From Bathynomus jamesi (taxonomy: Eukaryota; Arthropoda; Malacostraca; Isopoda; Cirolanidae): a stretch of DNA of 64,000 nt. The notes under the pieces are model-generated. The model did not search any database, was not told where the DNA came from, and saw nothing but the letters and a program-made list of their open reading frames with translations. The translations under genes were made by a program, and so were the position numbers. Location: the NCBI GenBank assembly GCA_023014485.1, contig JAJOZX010000089.1, forward strand, positions 131,001 to 195,000, in the 5' to 3' direction. Below, one piece after another: positions 20,931 to 31,387 of the stretch (position 1 is its first letter; each line of letters begins with the position of its first letter).

Positions 20931-22292
20931 CACCGGTCTGCATGAAAATCGATTTCTTTGAGTTGTGATTCTGAAGCAGTTCGCTGCGCTGAATTAAAAA
21001 ATACTACCAGTTTTTTTCTATCACCCACAGTTTTAAAGTTATTAGCAAAACAATTTTGGGGCGTTTTGTAATTTTTTACCTTTTTTATCTTTAATTAATT
21101 TCGTTTTTTCATATTTTTCAGGTAGATAATTCTAACATTACGTCTTTAAAATTTTAATAATGGCTTCTAGAGGATGTACCCATAGTCCAGACATATTTTG
21201 TTATATTTGTGGTCGGTATGTTGTTGTAAAACAAAGGACAAATGTAACGACCTTCATTAAGAGAGCTTATCATGCTTATTTTGGAATTAAATTAGGAGAT
21301 CAAGACAAAAGTTGGGCTCCACACAAGGTTTGTCTTACGTGTGTTGCGGCACTAAGGAATTGGAGCAAAGGTAAAAAGAAAAGTTTGCCATTTGGGATCC
21401 CTATGGTATGGCGCGAGCCTAGAAACCATACCGACGACTGCTACTTCTGTTCTTGCAATGTTAAAGGTTATAATGCAAAGAATAAAGAGAGCCTTCAATA
21501 CCCAAGTCTTCCATCTGCAATAAGGCCGGTACCCCATGGTCCAGAAGTTCCTATTCCCCGCCCACCCGAGAGAGTGGATCAATACAATTTAGATTTTGAT
21601 TCAGCTCCAAATCCAGACAATAATGTTGTTTATGAACAGCCAACAGCTGACCGAGATCCTCCTAAACCATTAACCCAAGCCGAACTAAATGACTTAGTCA
21701 GGGATTTGAATCTGCCAAAGGACTCTGCAGAACTTTTGGGGTCTAGATTGCAGGAGGACAATTTATTGGCATCCGACACATACTTCGCTTGGTACAAGTA
21801 AAGAAGGTAAATATATTTTGTCTCTATTTTTTTATTCTTTCATAAACAAGCAATATGCTTGTCCAAGAGCTAGGAGCTGTTTAATTCTGCTTTAATTAGG
21901 TTTTACTCTATCACCTAAAGATTTCGTGCTACAAGGGGTGTTGTAATACCTCAGCTGTCCCCAAATGTTAACCACCCATTGATGGGAGGGGAGAGAGTAT
22001 TTTGCTGGGAACCGGACTGGTTGTTATATATATTTACCCTACATTATTATGTAAGCGTTACTGTAGTCTATAACAACAAAATTTATGGTTTAGCATGTGC
22101 AATCCAATGTTGGTCTCGATAAGATGGTTCACATTTGGGGATAAATGGGGGATTTATGACACACCCTGTAGTAAGAAAACCATACGTGATAGGGAAAAAC
22201 TAACTATATTTTTGAGATCAGCGCACAAATTATATAGAATCACCAACTAGTTTGTAAAAATCGATCGACAAGTTTTCAAATGTGTACTGGTG
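20931..22292 (+). mobile_element. Unassigned DDE transposon, copy B, internally deleted
   Basis: Same family and very close in sequence to copy A, but inverted. Ends are CACCGGTCTG on the left and, inverted, CACCAGTACA on the right. TAA follows the right end (22293-22295); the left flank reads CAA, one base off. Compared with copy A about 1.1 kb is missing: the sequence jumps from the start of the catalytic region (ACTTCGCTTGGTAC near 21794) to the non-coding end of the element (AAGTAAAGAAGGTAAAT). It is therefore non-autonomous, but keeps both ends and an intact N-terminal domain. Confidence 0.82.
21160..21801 (+). CDS. Intact N-terminal zinc-finger-like domain of the DDE family, copy B
   Basis: A 213-residue open frame from ATG 21160. 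Cys pairs are at residues 14/17, 58/61 and 94/97, and WAPHKVC precedes the second pair. The region after residue 130 is an acidic linker ending in a helical part (LTQAELNDLVRDLNLPK). The catalytic core is removed by the internal deletion, so the frame ends 4 codons after the breakpoint. Unlike copy A, this frame has no frameshift in the linker. If expressed, it would be a DNA-binding domain without catalytic part, a form that can act as a repressor in other transposon families; that role is only a possibility here. Confidence 0.6.
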   Translation: MASRGCTHSPDIFCYICGRYVVVKQRTNVTTFIKRAYHAYFGIKLGDQDKSWAPHKVCLTCVAALRNWSKGKKKSLPFGIPMVWREPRNHTDDCYFCSCNVKGYNAKNKESLQYPSLPSAIRPVPHGPEVPIPRPPERVDQYNLDFDSAPNPDNNVVYEQPTADRDPPKPLTQAELNDLVRDLNLPKDSAELLGSRLQEDNLLASDTYFAWYK

Positions 22293-22295
22293 TAA

Positions 22296-22559
22296 TCGAT
22301 GAGTTAGCGCAATGGACCGCATTAGTTGGCCTGAGCGCTGTGACAGTTACTGGCACTACTGACTCAAATTCCATACATATAAAACTGGGTGGTTGGTACA
22401 ATTATAGACTGTCTTTCAACCAACCAATTGCCACAGAGGGGTATATTGAGACGGGGAGTAACGGCACACACTGGGGAAACATGGGGGAGGAATATCTCCC
22501 TACCACTACCACCACAAAAATTTTAACTTTTTTTTTTTTACCTGGTTGGGTCAACCACG
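22296..22559. other. Unassigned, no gene
   Basis: GAGTTAGCGCAATGG at 22301 and GACTCAAATTCC at 22363 have the look and spacing of degraded A and B boxes of a tRNA-like SINE. A T-run at 22528-22539 precedes the 5S-like repeat. Confidence 0.3.
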
Positions 22560-22856
22560 GGTGGCTAGCTCATTGTCGTGACACTGCTTCCCGTCGATCA
22601 GCGAAGTTAAGCGGCATTGAGTCTGGAGACCGTTTGGATGGGAGTCCGTTTTCCACGTCCAGATTATGTAGCGACCCGAGTTTCGCGTCCCATGCAAAGC
22701 TGTAGGTCACCTCCGTCATATGACCTTACATGTTGCGAAAGAGGTCAAATAAACCCATCAAATAATAATCATTGTGTGGACGGAGGTCAACTAACATAAT
22801 ATCACAAAGTAATCTTTCCACACAGTCATAATAATAATAATAATAATAATAATAAA
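22560..22856 (+). mobile_element. 5S rRNA-derived SINE (SINE3-like)
   Basis: CCCGTCGATCAGCGAAGTTA at 22591 followed by AGC, and TTGGATGGGAGTCCG at 22634, match the internal control region of 5S rRNA in order and spacing (5S has ...CGTCTGATC...GAAGTTAAGC...TTGGATGGGTGACCG). The rest of the gene is too divergent for a functional 5S gene: the terminal stem is not recognisable. A unique body of about 170 bp and an (ATA)n tail at 22828-22856 follow, as expected for a SINE. Confidence 0.7.
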
Positions 22857-23100
22857 TTCTAGCCATTTTTTGGAGAGGTGGGAGAAGACGGAAAGATCCC
22901 TTAAGGGCCATAAAAAAATGTACAAATAAATGCATTAATATTAGGATTCCGTTGGAGCTGCAGTCGTGTTTTCCTCGATTTATGATAGTTCATGAAAAGA
23001 CTTGAAATAATTCAATATATATACATAGTATTCGTTTAAATTGCACTCAGGGGGGTCTTAAACTTTATGCACGCTGTCGTCATATTTCTGGAATTTCAAA

Positions 23101-23151
23101 TGAGAGAGAGAGAGAGAGAGAGGAGAGAGAAGAGAGAGAGAGAGAGAGAGT
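23101..23151. repeat. (GA)n microsatellite
   Basis: GA run at the 3' edge of LINE-B copy 1; another GA run (24451-24464) lies at its other edge. Confidence 0.95.
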
Positions 23152-24437
23152 CCCTCAAAAGGCCTTGCGGTCTATACCTAGGAGGTACTAATGGCAACGG
23201 GTACCACGGAAAAATTCTGTCACCCTCAAATAGTGTACAAGATTCGGTCTAACCTTTTCTCCAACTGATCCACAGAGGAACTGTTCACAACTTCTGAACG
23301 TAGCCTGTTCCACGTGTCACAGATCTTATACGTAAAGTAATTCCCACACACACTAGTCCTAAACCGTTTCATTGTAGCCGATTGAGCCCATATGCCTAAC
23401 GGAAGAGATTAACTTTGAGGCCCTCGCTCGCACTCACTCCAGCCTCTCAATATCTTTCCCGAGGGTGGGCGACCAGAACTGCACAGCATACTCGAGGTGC
23501 GGCCGAACCAGGGAATTGTACAGAGAGCACAATCTCCTTGTTCCGAAATCGAAATTGCCTCCTCATATAATCCAACAGCTTCTGGGTTTTCTTTTCCACC
23601 TCTACCCACTGTTTCGTAAACTTAAGGTCGCTGCTAATTAGCACATCCAAGTCCTTTGCCAAATCATTGGCCTCAATATTACTCCCCAACATCGAGTAGA
23701 CCGACTTGGGATTGGCGTAGCCAATGTGCATCACCTTGCAGTTACCAAAGTTAAACGGCATTTGCCATTTTTCGGACCACTCTCCTATCCTAAGTAGGTC
23801 CGCAGTTGCTCAATGGTTTTTAGTGTCCCAACATTGGCCCCAAGCTTCGTGTCATCAGCGAATTTGGCGATCCGACTGACGATGCCAGCGTCGATATCAT
23901 TTATGTAAGTGATAAACAACAGTGGCCCCAAAACGGGACCCTGCGGAATCCCGCTAGTGACCAGGCCCAACCCGAGCTAGCCCCTTCAATTACAATCCTC
24001 TGTCCCTATTCTTCAGCCTGTTTCCAATCCAGCTACCTACTTCCCCACTGATACCCAGCGCGCGGACTTTGGCCATTGGCCGGCAGTGAGGTACCTTATC
24101 AAAAGCTTTCTCAAAGTCGAGATAAAGTATATCAATCGATCTACTCTTATCGTACTCACTCAACATGACGTGGAAAAAACTCGAGCAAGTTGGTGAGACA
24201 CGACCTATGCCGCCTAAAGCCATGTTGGGTGCGAGTCCCCAAGCAGCTTTTAGGAATCCAAATGGTCAACGATCCTATCCGCTATTATCCCCTCTAATAA
24301 TTTACCTACAACCGAAGTGAGAATAATGGGACGACAGTTCCCTGGACTTTCGTGATCCCCTTTCTTAAAGATAGGGGTCACGTTGGCTTCCCTCCAGTCA
24401 CTAGGCACCTGGCCCATCTACAACGATTTGTTGAAGA
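23152..24437 (-). mobile_element. LINE-B copy 1, 5'-truncated
   Basis: Reads leftwards and ends at 23152 with the family tail (GCAAGGCCTTTTGAGG). Reverse transcriptase pieces are visible: SCSSFFHVMLSEYDKSRS-like text and ILYLDFEKAFDKVPHC at 24120, [20 protein letters not shown] at 23930 and [13 protein letters not shown] at 23860. Several frameshifts separate them. Both edges of the copy abut (GA)n. It is close in sequence to copies at 38938 and 40466. Confidence 0.82.
23409..24437 (-). pseudogene. LINE-B reverse transcriptase pseudogene (copy 1)
   Basis: Fragments in different frames cover 24223-23990, 23970-23785 and 23761-23409. Catalytic FADDTK is kept, but the RT palm is broken by frameshifts between each fragment, and the C-terminal part ([17 protein letters not shown]) is shifted relative to the intact LINE-A protein. 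It cannot make an active enzyme. Confidence 0.8.
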
Positions 24438-24439
24438 CT

Positions 24440-25538
24440 GTAGCCAGGAGAGAGAGAGAGAGAGAATTTTATGAAAAACTAGTAGTAGTTTTTTGATACT
24501 AGGATTAAAATGAAATAATAATAATAATAATTCGTAACTTATACATATCCAAGCAAAATGCAAAATAAATAAAGTTTGTAAATTTAATCAATAACCAATC
24601 CCAAATAAAGATAAAAACCATTTTTTTTTTTTTTTTTTAACGCTTGTGAAATTGAAAACAAACAACCAATAGAGAAGGTAAACTATAGAGTTTCAAATTA
24701 CAAAACACCTAAAATTAAATGTGATCCCTGGAAGTGTGTGGCAACTATGAAGCTGTGATACAAATTACTCAATTAGTTCGATGTGATTGATGAGAATAAT
24801 TTTAGTTAATATCCATGACACTAATTCATCTTAGGGTGTATCAAATACATCAAAGTAGCTTCAAATGAGGATAATAATATACACGACTAAGGAGAATATA
24901 TGATACCCAATCTTTGAAGAGGGAAATTAAATTATAGACAAGGTTGTAACTGATATAGAGATAGAAATTACCAGAAAAAAAAGGGAGGAGCTAGTGAACG
25001 TGGAATGACGTCACAGCCGGTGAAAATTACAAAGCAAGTGATAAATCTATACAATAAAGGTACGCATCTTTTTTTAAATTCAAATTTTGAAACTTGTTAC
25101 GAATCGAATAAGTAAACTTACGTAATATGACGTTCGTTGAACCCATTGTTTTACTTTTAGTGCCATTCGAACCTGGCACTCATGAATACTTATAAAAAGA
25201 AATGTAATAAAATATCGGAACTTGAGCAATTTTGTTAAAGGACATGAATAGAAAATAAGGTTCAGCAAGCATAATGCTTATTTTTACTTGTAACACGTTG
25301 CTGGGGAAGCAATTTGAGAGTTACGTCGTTCTGCCACGGATGAGAGCCCCGATCTGAGGTTAACTTAGAAGAACGAAGAGACCAATTTGCTGCGACATTG
25401 TGCAAAGAAGTTCAGTCATCGTCTTTGCTTTAGAGAGGTCAATAAAACTCATTAAAAGTTGATTTGCGTTGCATGGTGGTGAGTAGTCTTACAAGTAGTG
25501 AGAGGCGGGAGATAATTAGTAGAATGTGGTAAAAACCT
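24440..25538. other. No gene seen
   Basis: AT-rich DNA with a (GA)n run at 24451-24464, an (AAT)n run at 24516-24530 and a T-run at 24620-24638. No coding similarity, TIRs or tRNA-like sequence recognised. Confidence 0.4.
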
Positions 25539-25550
25539 TATATATATATA

Positions 25551-25593
<43 letters not shown>
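25539..25593. repeat. (TA)n microsatellite
   Basis: Near-perfect TA run with one phase slip. Confidence 0.95.
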
Positions 25594-25595
<2 letters not shown>

Positions 25596-26187
25596 TGTAA
25601 AGCTGACACGATAATGTAATAATGTTACTGTTAATGAATGTTAATTATGACTGATTGCTTGATTGATTGGTGATTGAGGCCGAGGTCACCAGGTCCTTTT
25701 AGACCAAATAATGTTATTAATTAGGTTGATTGATGGAAAGAGTTTTCTCCCTTTATTAAACAAAAACAAATGATTTATGAATGAGAAAAGATAAATTGGT
25801 TGTTTGACTACAAATTCAGTTTGAAATGAATAAATGTGCACTTGAATAATGACTTCAATATTAATAACGAGCGAGGTAATGATTAGTGTTTATATAAAGT
25901 TAGGTAAATGACACCAGGCCAAAATGGGCCTGCACAATGATGTCTACATGATGGTAGCTCTCGTGTCACTGGTTCTTCGAAGAGAGAGGTCGAGGTGCGA
26001 TGGTGGCGTACTGCCCAAGAAATCCTTATAACGAAGTTGAGGTGTGAGGCAAGGCAGAAGGAATACTTGAGGTAGTCCCGCGCTATGACGTCATCTTGGT
26101 CGTACTTGTGACGTCATTTTGGTCGTGTTTTGTCCAGGGAACATCGTGAAAGTAGTTGAAAACGTGTCACACTATATATATATATAT
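25594..26187. other. Unassigned repeat family, copy 1
   Basis: Begins immediately after (TA)n. The stretch around 25685-25730 (GTCACC...ACCAAATAATGTTATTAATTA) matches the stretch at 37091-37135 in order, and less clearly the following 150 bp. No ORF is convincing. It may be a decayed LTR or DNA-transposon end. Two TGACGTCAT motifs at 26088 and 26110 are CRE-like palindromes, function unknown. Confidence 0.3.
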
Positions 26188-26503
26188 AATGTGGTGTAGT
26201 GGTTAGCATCGCTGACTACAAATCCATCGGCCCCAAGATCGAGATCCGGTGACAGCAGGCGGCGCGCAGCAAAACCCAGCCGTTCATTTTTCCACACAAT
26301 CAAAATTGGTTGGTAGATAAATGGGTACCCTGGATAATTTATCCAGGAGGTCGGGAAGATCGAGTCCGGACGAGGACTTTGTAATTTCTGACCACCCGTG
26401 GTGGGGGGTGGTTCGGATTCCACGTTAAACTGTAGATCTAAGGGAGTGACAAGCTTGACTTTCGTCAGAATGAACAATTCGGGCGGAAACAAAACCAAAG
26501 TTA
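26188..26503 (+). mobile_element. Dimeric tRNA-derived SINE, copy 2
   Basis: Same design as 8316-8603. Unit 1 has GTGGTGTAGTGGTTAGCATC but a damaged B box (AAGATCGAGATCC). The start of unit 2 is replaced by about 70 bp not seen in the other copies (26334-26403); its B box GGTTCGGATTCCACG survives. The end is AACCAAAGTTA followed by TA repeats. Confidence 0.75.
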
Positions 26504-26685
26504 TATATACTGTAATGTTATCGATTAAGTAAAGCAAAGGAAAAATACAAAGTTCAAACTCATAAATCAGATCGACGTTTGCAAATTGTTAGTGAAATCA
26601 TCAAAACAGTTTGTTCAAACAATATATATTACTTTCAATATATTCCATTGTCCAGAAAAAAAATTTATAATAAAAATGTAAACTA

Positions 26686-26690
<5 letters not shown>

Positions 26691-26717
<27 letters not shown>
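26691..26717. repeat. (TA)n microsatellite
   Basis: TA run just upstream of an exon-like ORF. Confidence 0.95.
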
Positions 26718-26721
<4 letters not shown>

Positions 26722-26739
26722 TATATTTTTCTTTTATAG

Positions 26740-27037
26740 CGTTGAAAGGTAAATCATGTGTTTCCTTGCTTGAAAGCACAACCCAAAAGCACAAAACCAG
26801 AAATAATTGGAGTAGTTGCCGTGATTCTAATGTTTGCTTTCTTGCTTTCAGGAAGCAATAAAACTCTCGAAAACTCTGATAGAATGTCAGCAAGTTCCTC
26901 AAAAGCAAAACTCGAGCAAATTAATCTCGCAACTCGCTGCTTGAAAGCAAATTACATCACAAGAGGTGCTTGTACTCGAATAGTTAAAATTTTAGTCGGA
27001 TGTAGCATGCTGTGCAATTGCTTTACCAGTGTGAGAG
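26740..27037 (+). CDS. Exon-like open segment, unknown
   Basis: I do not recognise the product. The segment is preceded by a pyrimidine-rich stretch ending in TTTTATAG (26739) and followed by GTGAGAG|GTAAGT, a strong donor consensus at 27038. An ATG-initiated frame (26758 onward) is open throughout and includes the hydrophobic stretch IIGVVAVILMFAFLLSG. These are the only splice-like signals of this quality seen outside transposons, but a chance ORF in AT-rich DNA is equally likely. Confidence 0.2.
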
Positions 27038-27104
27038 GTAAGTAATCAAATTTACACTAAAATACACGTCAAATCTAATAAATCCTTGTAAAACACACAC
27101 ACAC

Positions 27105-27144
<40 letters not shown>

Positions 27145-27148
<4 letters not shown>

Positions 27149-28604
27149 AACTCAGAATGGTTCCCTGAGAACAATATATGTTAAACACAGACCGTGCATG
27201 GCACAAGGAACTCTTCTGGGAAAATTAAATCCACTATAGTCCGAATAAGTAATGATAAATGACAAATACCATAGTTTTTTTCTTTTTCATGATTTTAGCC
27301 CGACGTGGGCAACGGGTCTCTCGCAAAGAGATCCCATAAATATAGCTTCCCTCACCAGCTATCTGCAAAGCAGACAGGATCCAGCTTTGGGACGTGGATC
27401 TAGGGTTTAAAGCAAACCTAGATCCCTACACTCAGAACCTCTATATAAGTAAAAGACTCGTTGCATTCACGTCGTGTTGAATAAATCAAAGAAAAAGGGG
27501 GTAACTATTGTATTTTTAGCCAAAAAACCAAAACTTAAACCTCAACCGGGACATTGAGCGTCCACTTTTCAAGGCACGAAACACGTCCGTTTAGTATACA
27601 CAAACTCAGAATGGTTCCCTGAGAACAATATATGTTAAACACAGACCGTGCATGGCACAAGGAACTCTTCTGGGAAAATTAAATCCACTATAGTCCGAAT
27701 AAGTAATGATAAATGACAAATACCATAGTTTTTTTTTCTTTTTCATGATTTTAGCCCGACGTGGGCAACGGGTCTCTCGCAAAGAGATCCCATAAATATA
27801 GCTTCCCTCACCAGCTATCTGCAAAGCAGACAGGATCCAGCTTTGGGACGTGGATCTAGGGTTTAAAGCAAACCTAGATCCCTACACTATAGAGGTTCTG
27901 AGTGTAGGGATCTAGGTTGCTTTAAACCCTAGATCCACGTCCCAAAGCTGGATCCTGTCTGCTTTGCAGATAGCTGGTGAGGGAAGCTATATTTATGGGA
28001 TCTCTTTGCGAGAGACCCGTTGCCCACGTCGGGCTAAAATCATGAAAAAGGAAAAAAACTATGGTATTTGTCATTTATCATTACTTATTCGGACTATAGT
28101 GGATTTAATTTTCCCAGAAGAGTTCCTTGTGCCATGCACGGTCTGTGTTTAACATATATTGTCTCAGGGAACCATTCTGAGTTTGTGTATACTAAACGGA
28201 CGTGTTTCGTGCCTTGAAAAGTGGACGCTCAATGTCCCGGTTGAGGTTTAAGTTTTGGTTTTTTTGGCTAAAAATACAATAGTTACCCCCTTTTTCTTTG
28301 ATTTATTCAACACGACGTGAATGCAACGAGTCTTTTACTTATATAGAGGTTCTGAGTGTAGGGATCTAGGTTGCTTTAAACCCTAGATCCACGTCCCAAA
28401 GCTGGATCCTGTCTGCTTTGCAGATAGCTGGTGAGGGAAGCTATATTTATGGGATCTCTTTGCGAGAGACCCGTTGCCCACGTCGGGCTAAAATCATGAA
28501 AAAGGAAAAAACTATGGTATTTGTCATTTATCATTACTTATTCGGACTATAGTGGATTTAATTTTCCCAGAAGAGTTCCTTGCCATGCACGGTCTGTGTT
28601 TAAC
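27145..28604. repeat. Palindrome built from a 454-bp tandem unit
   Basis: Left arm: a full unit (27147-27600) and a partial second unit (27601-27893). Right arm: the same in inverted order (about 27896-28188 partial, 28189-28604 nearly full). The units are almost identical. Each full unit contains CTATATAAG, 30 bp later GAATAAA, as in the promoter and polyadenylation signals of an LTR, and starts TGTTAAACACAG. I see no coding domain: the short ORFs inside are identical copies on both arms. Possible identities: solo-LTR or TRIM-like array, or a satellite. (TA)n tracts lie at both edges (27108-27144 and 28605-28660). Confidence 0.7.
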
Positions 28605-28638
<34 letters not shown>

Positions 28639-28660
28639 ATATATATATATATATATATAT
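28605..28660. repeat. (TA)n microsatellite
   Basis: TA-rich run that supplied the ATATATAT target of the hAT-like element beginning at 28661. Confidence 0.95.
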
Positions 28661-31373
28661 TAGGGTGGTCCACAAAATGGAAGTATTTTAAATTCTTCCT
28701 CCCAGGGTTTCATTAGGTTCCTTTTCCCAACAAACTTCTCTGACAAAATTTGGGTTCAATCGGTTAATATTTAGAGGTGGCTCAACTACCCCCAGAAGTC
28801 CACATTCATGGTTTCTGGGTCCCCCCCATATATATGGGTATTATCCGCTTGTTGGCGGGGGTAACATGGCTGACCAGGCCACTCATTGTTGCCCAGCTAA
28901 GATTGTGGACTTGTTAGAATCAGGAAACCTCTTTCGGTGCTCATCCACCACACTTAAGAGAAACTGGAGTTGATCTTCTCCTTTCGTCAGAGTTCCGCTG
29001 AAGGTCTGAATGAGAGCTACTGCCCTTTCAGCATGATCATTAACTACTTTGATATTTCCTATGATTCTTTTAGCTTCTTGGAAGTTTTCATTCTCCTCCC
29101 AGGTGCTGGGGTCATCATCAAGAAAACTAATATTGATCGGTAGGGCCTTAAGAAGCTTTAATGAGTTCTTTGTGGCAAGAGTTTCTAATTTCAGTGTTGC
29201 TTTGCATTCCTTGAGTCTTCTTCTCTTTGAGAAGTCTAATGACCCCTCCTTTTCCCTCATACAGTGGACCATGATTCCCTTGGTGTCTGGTGCAACAGTT
29301 TGATCGAAGAGAGCAAGGGTCACCAGCTCTTCTGATAAGTACCATAGGTGGTTTTCAAATTTCTTGAGAGCTGCTTTGGCCACCTTCTGGTCATGATAGT
29401 CCTTTAACTTTTGGATAAGATCCAGATCATTCTTCGGAGCTTGTGATGGAATAGGAGCAGTGATCCAGCTTTTTAAGTAGATTAGGACTCCAAAAAGGGT
29501 AAGGGTTTTCAGGTCCTTCTTCTCTCTCGGAGTCAGGGTGATTTGATTTCGAAAAAGCCACATTTTGATGGCATAGATAACTTTAGCCATCCACCTTGCA
29601 TAGTGCGTGCCAGCAGGACGTTTGAATGTGTAACTTTCAATTTATTCACCAAGAAAGATCAAAGAAAGTTCCAAAAACTCTTTATAGTCATCTCGAAAAT
29701 TTCCAGTGGCCAGATGTTCTTTGGCAAAGGCAATTATTTCATTTCTGAAAGGATCAACTTGCTGCTCCATCTCATCATCATCCTGTGATGTAGAGAAGGT
29801 TTTTAAATCAATGTAGTCCCACATAGATTGGAACCTTTTGAACAAAAGTGGCTCAGGGGCAGAAGATGAACCATGGACTGCTTCAAACACTCCTCCATAC
29901 ATGACTTCCATGCAATGATGCCTACAGGCAAAATAGAAGAGTGGTCGACCAAGTTTCTGTTCCAGAAGAACGTATGCTCCCCTGTTTGTTCCTGTATTTG
30001 ATGCTGTAATATCTGATAACATTCCGATTATTGACTTATCTATGTTCCATTCGGAAAGAAGATTATACACTGCAGCTGATTGAGCTTCCCCTGTTCCACT
30101 TGGTAGTTTGGGAACACCAAGCAGTTTTGAATCACCTGATTCAACTGAAGAGACAAGGACTGGGAGTCTGTCTACCTTTTCATTCTTGGCAAGTAGATTA
30201 GGGATCAACTTCCCATCCCAGTGGACAATCGAAATACTTGGACTAAAGCTAGCTTTAATGGCATGGGTTATTTGCCTTCGATGCCTCTCTCGGTGCCTTT
30301 TGATTGAAGAACGAGAGATGTTCACCCTGAAAGATCTTGACCAAGGCTAGATGCAGTTTCAGCTAATACAAAGGTGGCCCTCCTGTCACTGATGCCAGTC
30401 CTGTCCAGAGCAGCAGCCAATTCAGGAGATCTGATATTCTTTGCTGCCTTTTTCTTTGGTGGAGTTGGTCCGCTGGTAGATGGGGGATTAATAAGGTAAT
30501 CTTCATCTTCTCTTTCTGACTCACATAAAGACTCAGAAGAACAACTTCCCTGATCTAGCATAACTTCCTGTGAAGCAGCATATTTTTCTTCTTCAGCTTT
30601 CCGCTTCCTATTTACCAATTTCATTTGCTTCTCAGCAGCTCTCTTTTCTGCCTTGTCAGTCACCATATCTGCAGAGACCATTGATCCCACTCGTCCCACT
30701 TTCCTTTGTTGGATCAAGAACTGCCGGTCTTCTTCATTTTTGATTAAGGTAAAGGCATCAGCATGGGCGACATCAAATAGGTTCTCCATTTCTTCCTGAA
30801 AGGTTTTCTCTTTTTCTAACTGAGAGTTGCTTTTCCTCCCAGCATTCTTCTTAATCGCTTTCCACTCCAAGTGTAGAGCCTGAATTTTGTGAAGAATGTG
30901 GTCTTTCCTTTGAGTAGGGATTCGGGCTCTCTCCCAGAAGAGACGCAATTCTTTAAAAACAGCTTCTGAACTAGGTTTGATCTCCTCCTTCAAGACTTGA
31001 TGATGGTGGAGGAACATGCGGAGGACCTGGCCACGGGAAGGCAGCTTGGCTCCAGTGATTGTTTCCTCTGACTTTTTCATTAAGTAAAATGTACGTTTAT
31101 TTGACATTCCAAAACCTGTAAATTTAATAAATCTATCTGAAAGAAAAATAATCATTAGTTAATGTATCTGTAAATAATGTTTCTTTTAATTATTCACTGT
31201 ATTAATAAAGGGCATAATGGTATACAAAAAACAGCTTTGAGCCACCCCTAAAAGTTATTCGATTTGCCTTAAATTTTACATGAAATATTGTTTAGCTAAC
31301 AGGAACCAGATTATAGCCTGGGAGGAAAGAAAATTAAACTTCGATTTTTTACCCCATTCTGTGGACCACCCTA
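28661..31373 (-). mobile_element. Complete hAT-like DNA transposon
   Basis: A 2713-bp element with 20-bp TIRs (TAGGGTGGTCCACA at the start, one internal mismatch) and an 8-bp flanking duplication ATATATAT (28653-28660 and 31374-31381), although the target is itself TA repeat. It contains one leftward gene. The 588-bp palindromic MITE at 50543 starts with the same TAGGGTGG and has a clean 8-bp duplication, which supports the hAT-type assignment. Confidence 0.85.
28883..31107 (-). pseudogene. hAT-like transposase, one frameshift and one stop
   Basis: An acceptor-like TTTACAG at 31115 suggests a 5' intron, with coding from about ATG 31107. The N-terminal third (to 30330) is helical and charged, with a Lys-rich patch. 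The core starts after a frameshift near 30325: IVHWDGKLIPNLL (first Asp), GMLSDITASNTGTNRGAY (second Asp), FYFACRHHCMEVMYGGVF (Cys/His), then, after a TAA at 29639-29641 in the same frame, GTHYARWMAKVIYAIKMWL and, near the end, VVNDHAERAVALIQ (Glu). This D-D-C/H-E order fits hAT-related transposases. The product would be about 720 residues. The copy at 72-1619 is its relative. Confidence 0.72.
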
Positions 31374-31387
31374 ATATATATATATAT

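Noticed and set aside
25640..26160. CRE-like TGACGTCAT palindromes as a promoter
   Set aside because: No gene start nearby; short motifs occur by chance.
27606..28152. Identical 62-72-residue ORFs starting MQIAGEGSYIYG on both arms
   Set aside because: Identity results from the palindrome; the frames differ by indels in an A-run and have no known domain, so I do not call them genes.
27145..28604. CRISPR-like or clustered direct repeats
   Set aside because: Repeat units are 454 bp without spacers, and the window is eukaryotic.
28883..31107. Host regulatory gene rather than a transposon gene
   Set aside because: TIRs and flanking duplication enclose it exactly and a second decayed copy exists at the window start.
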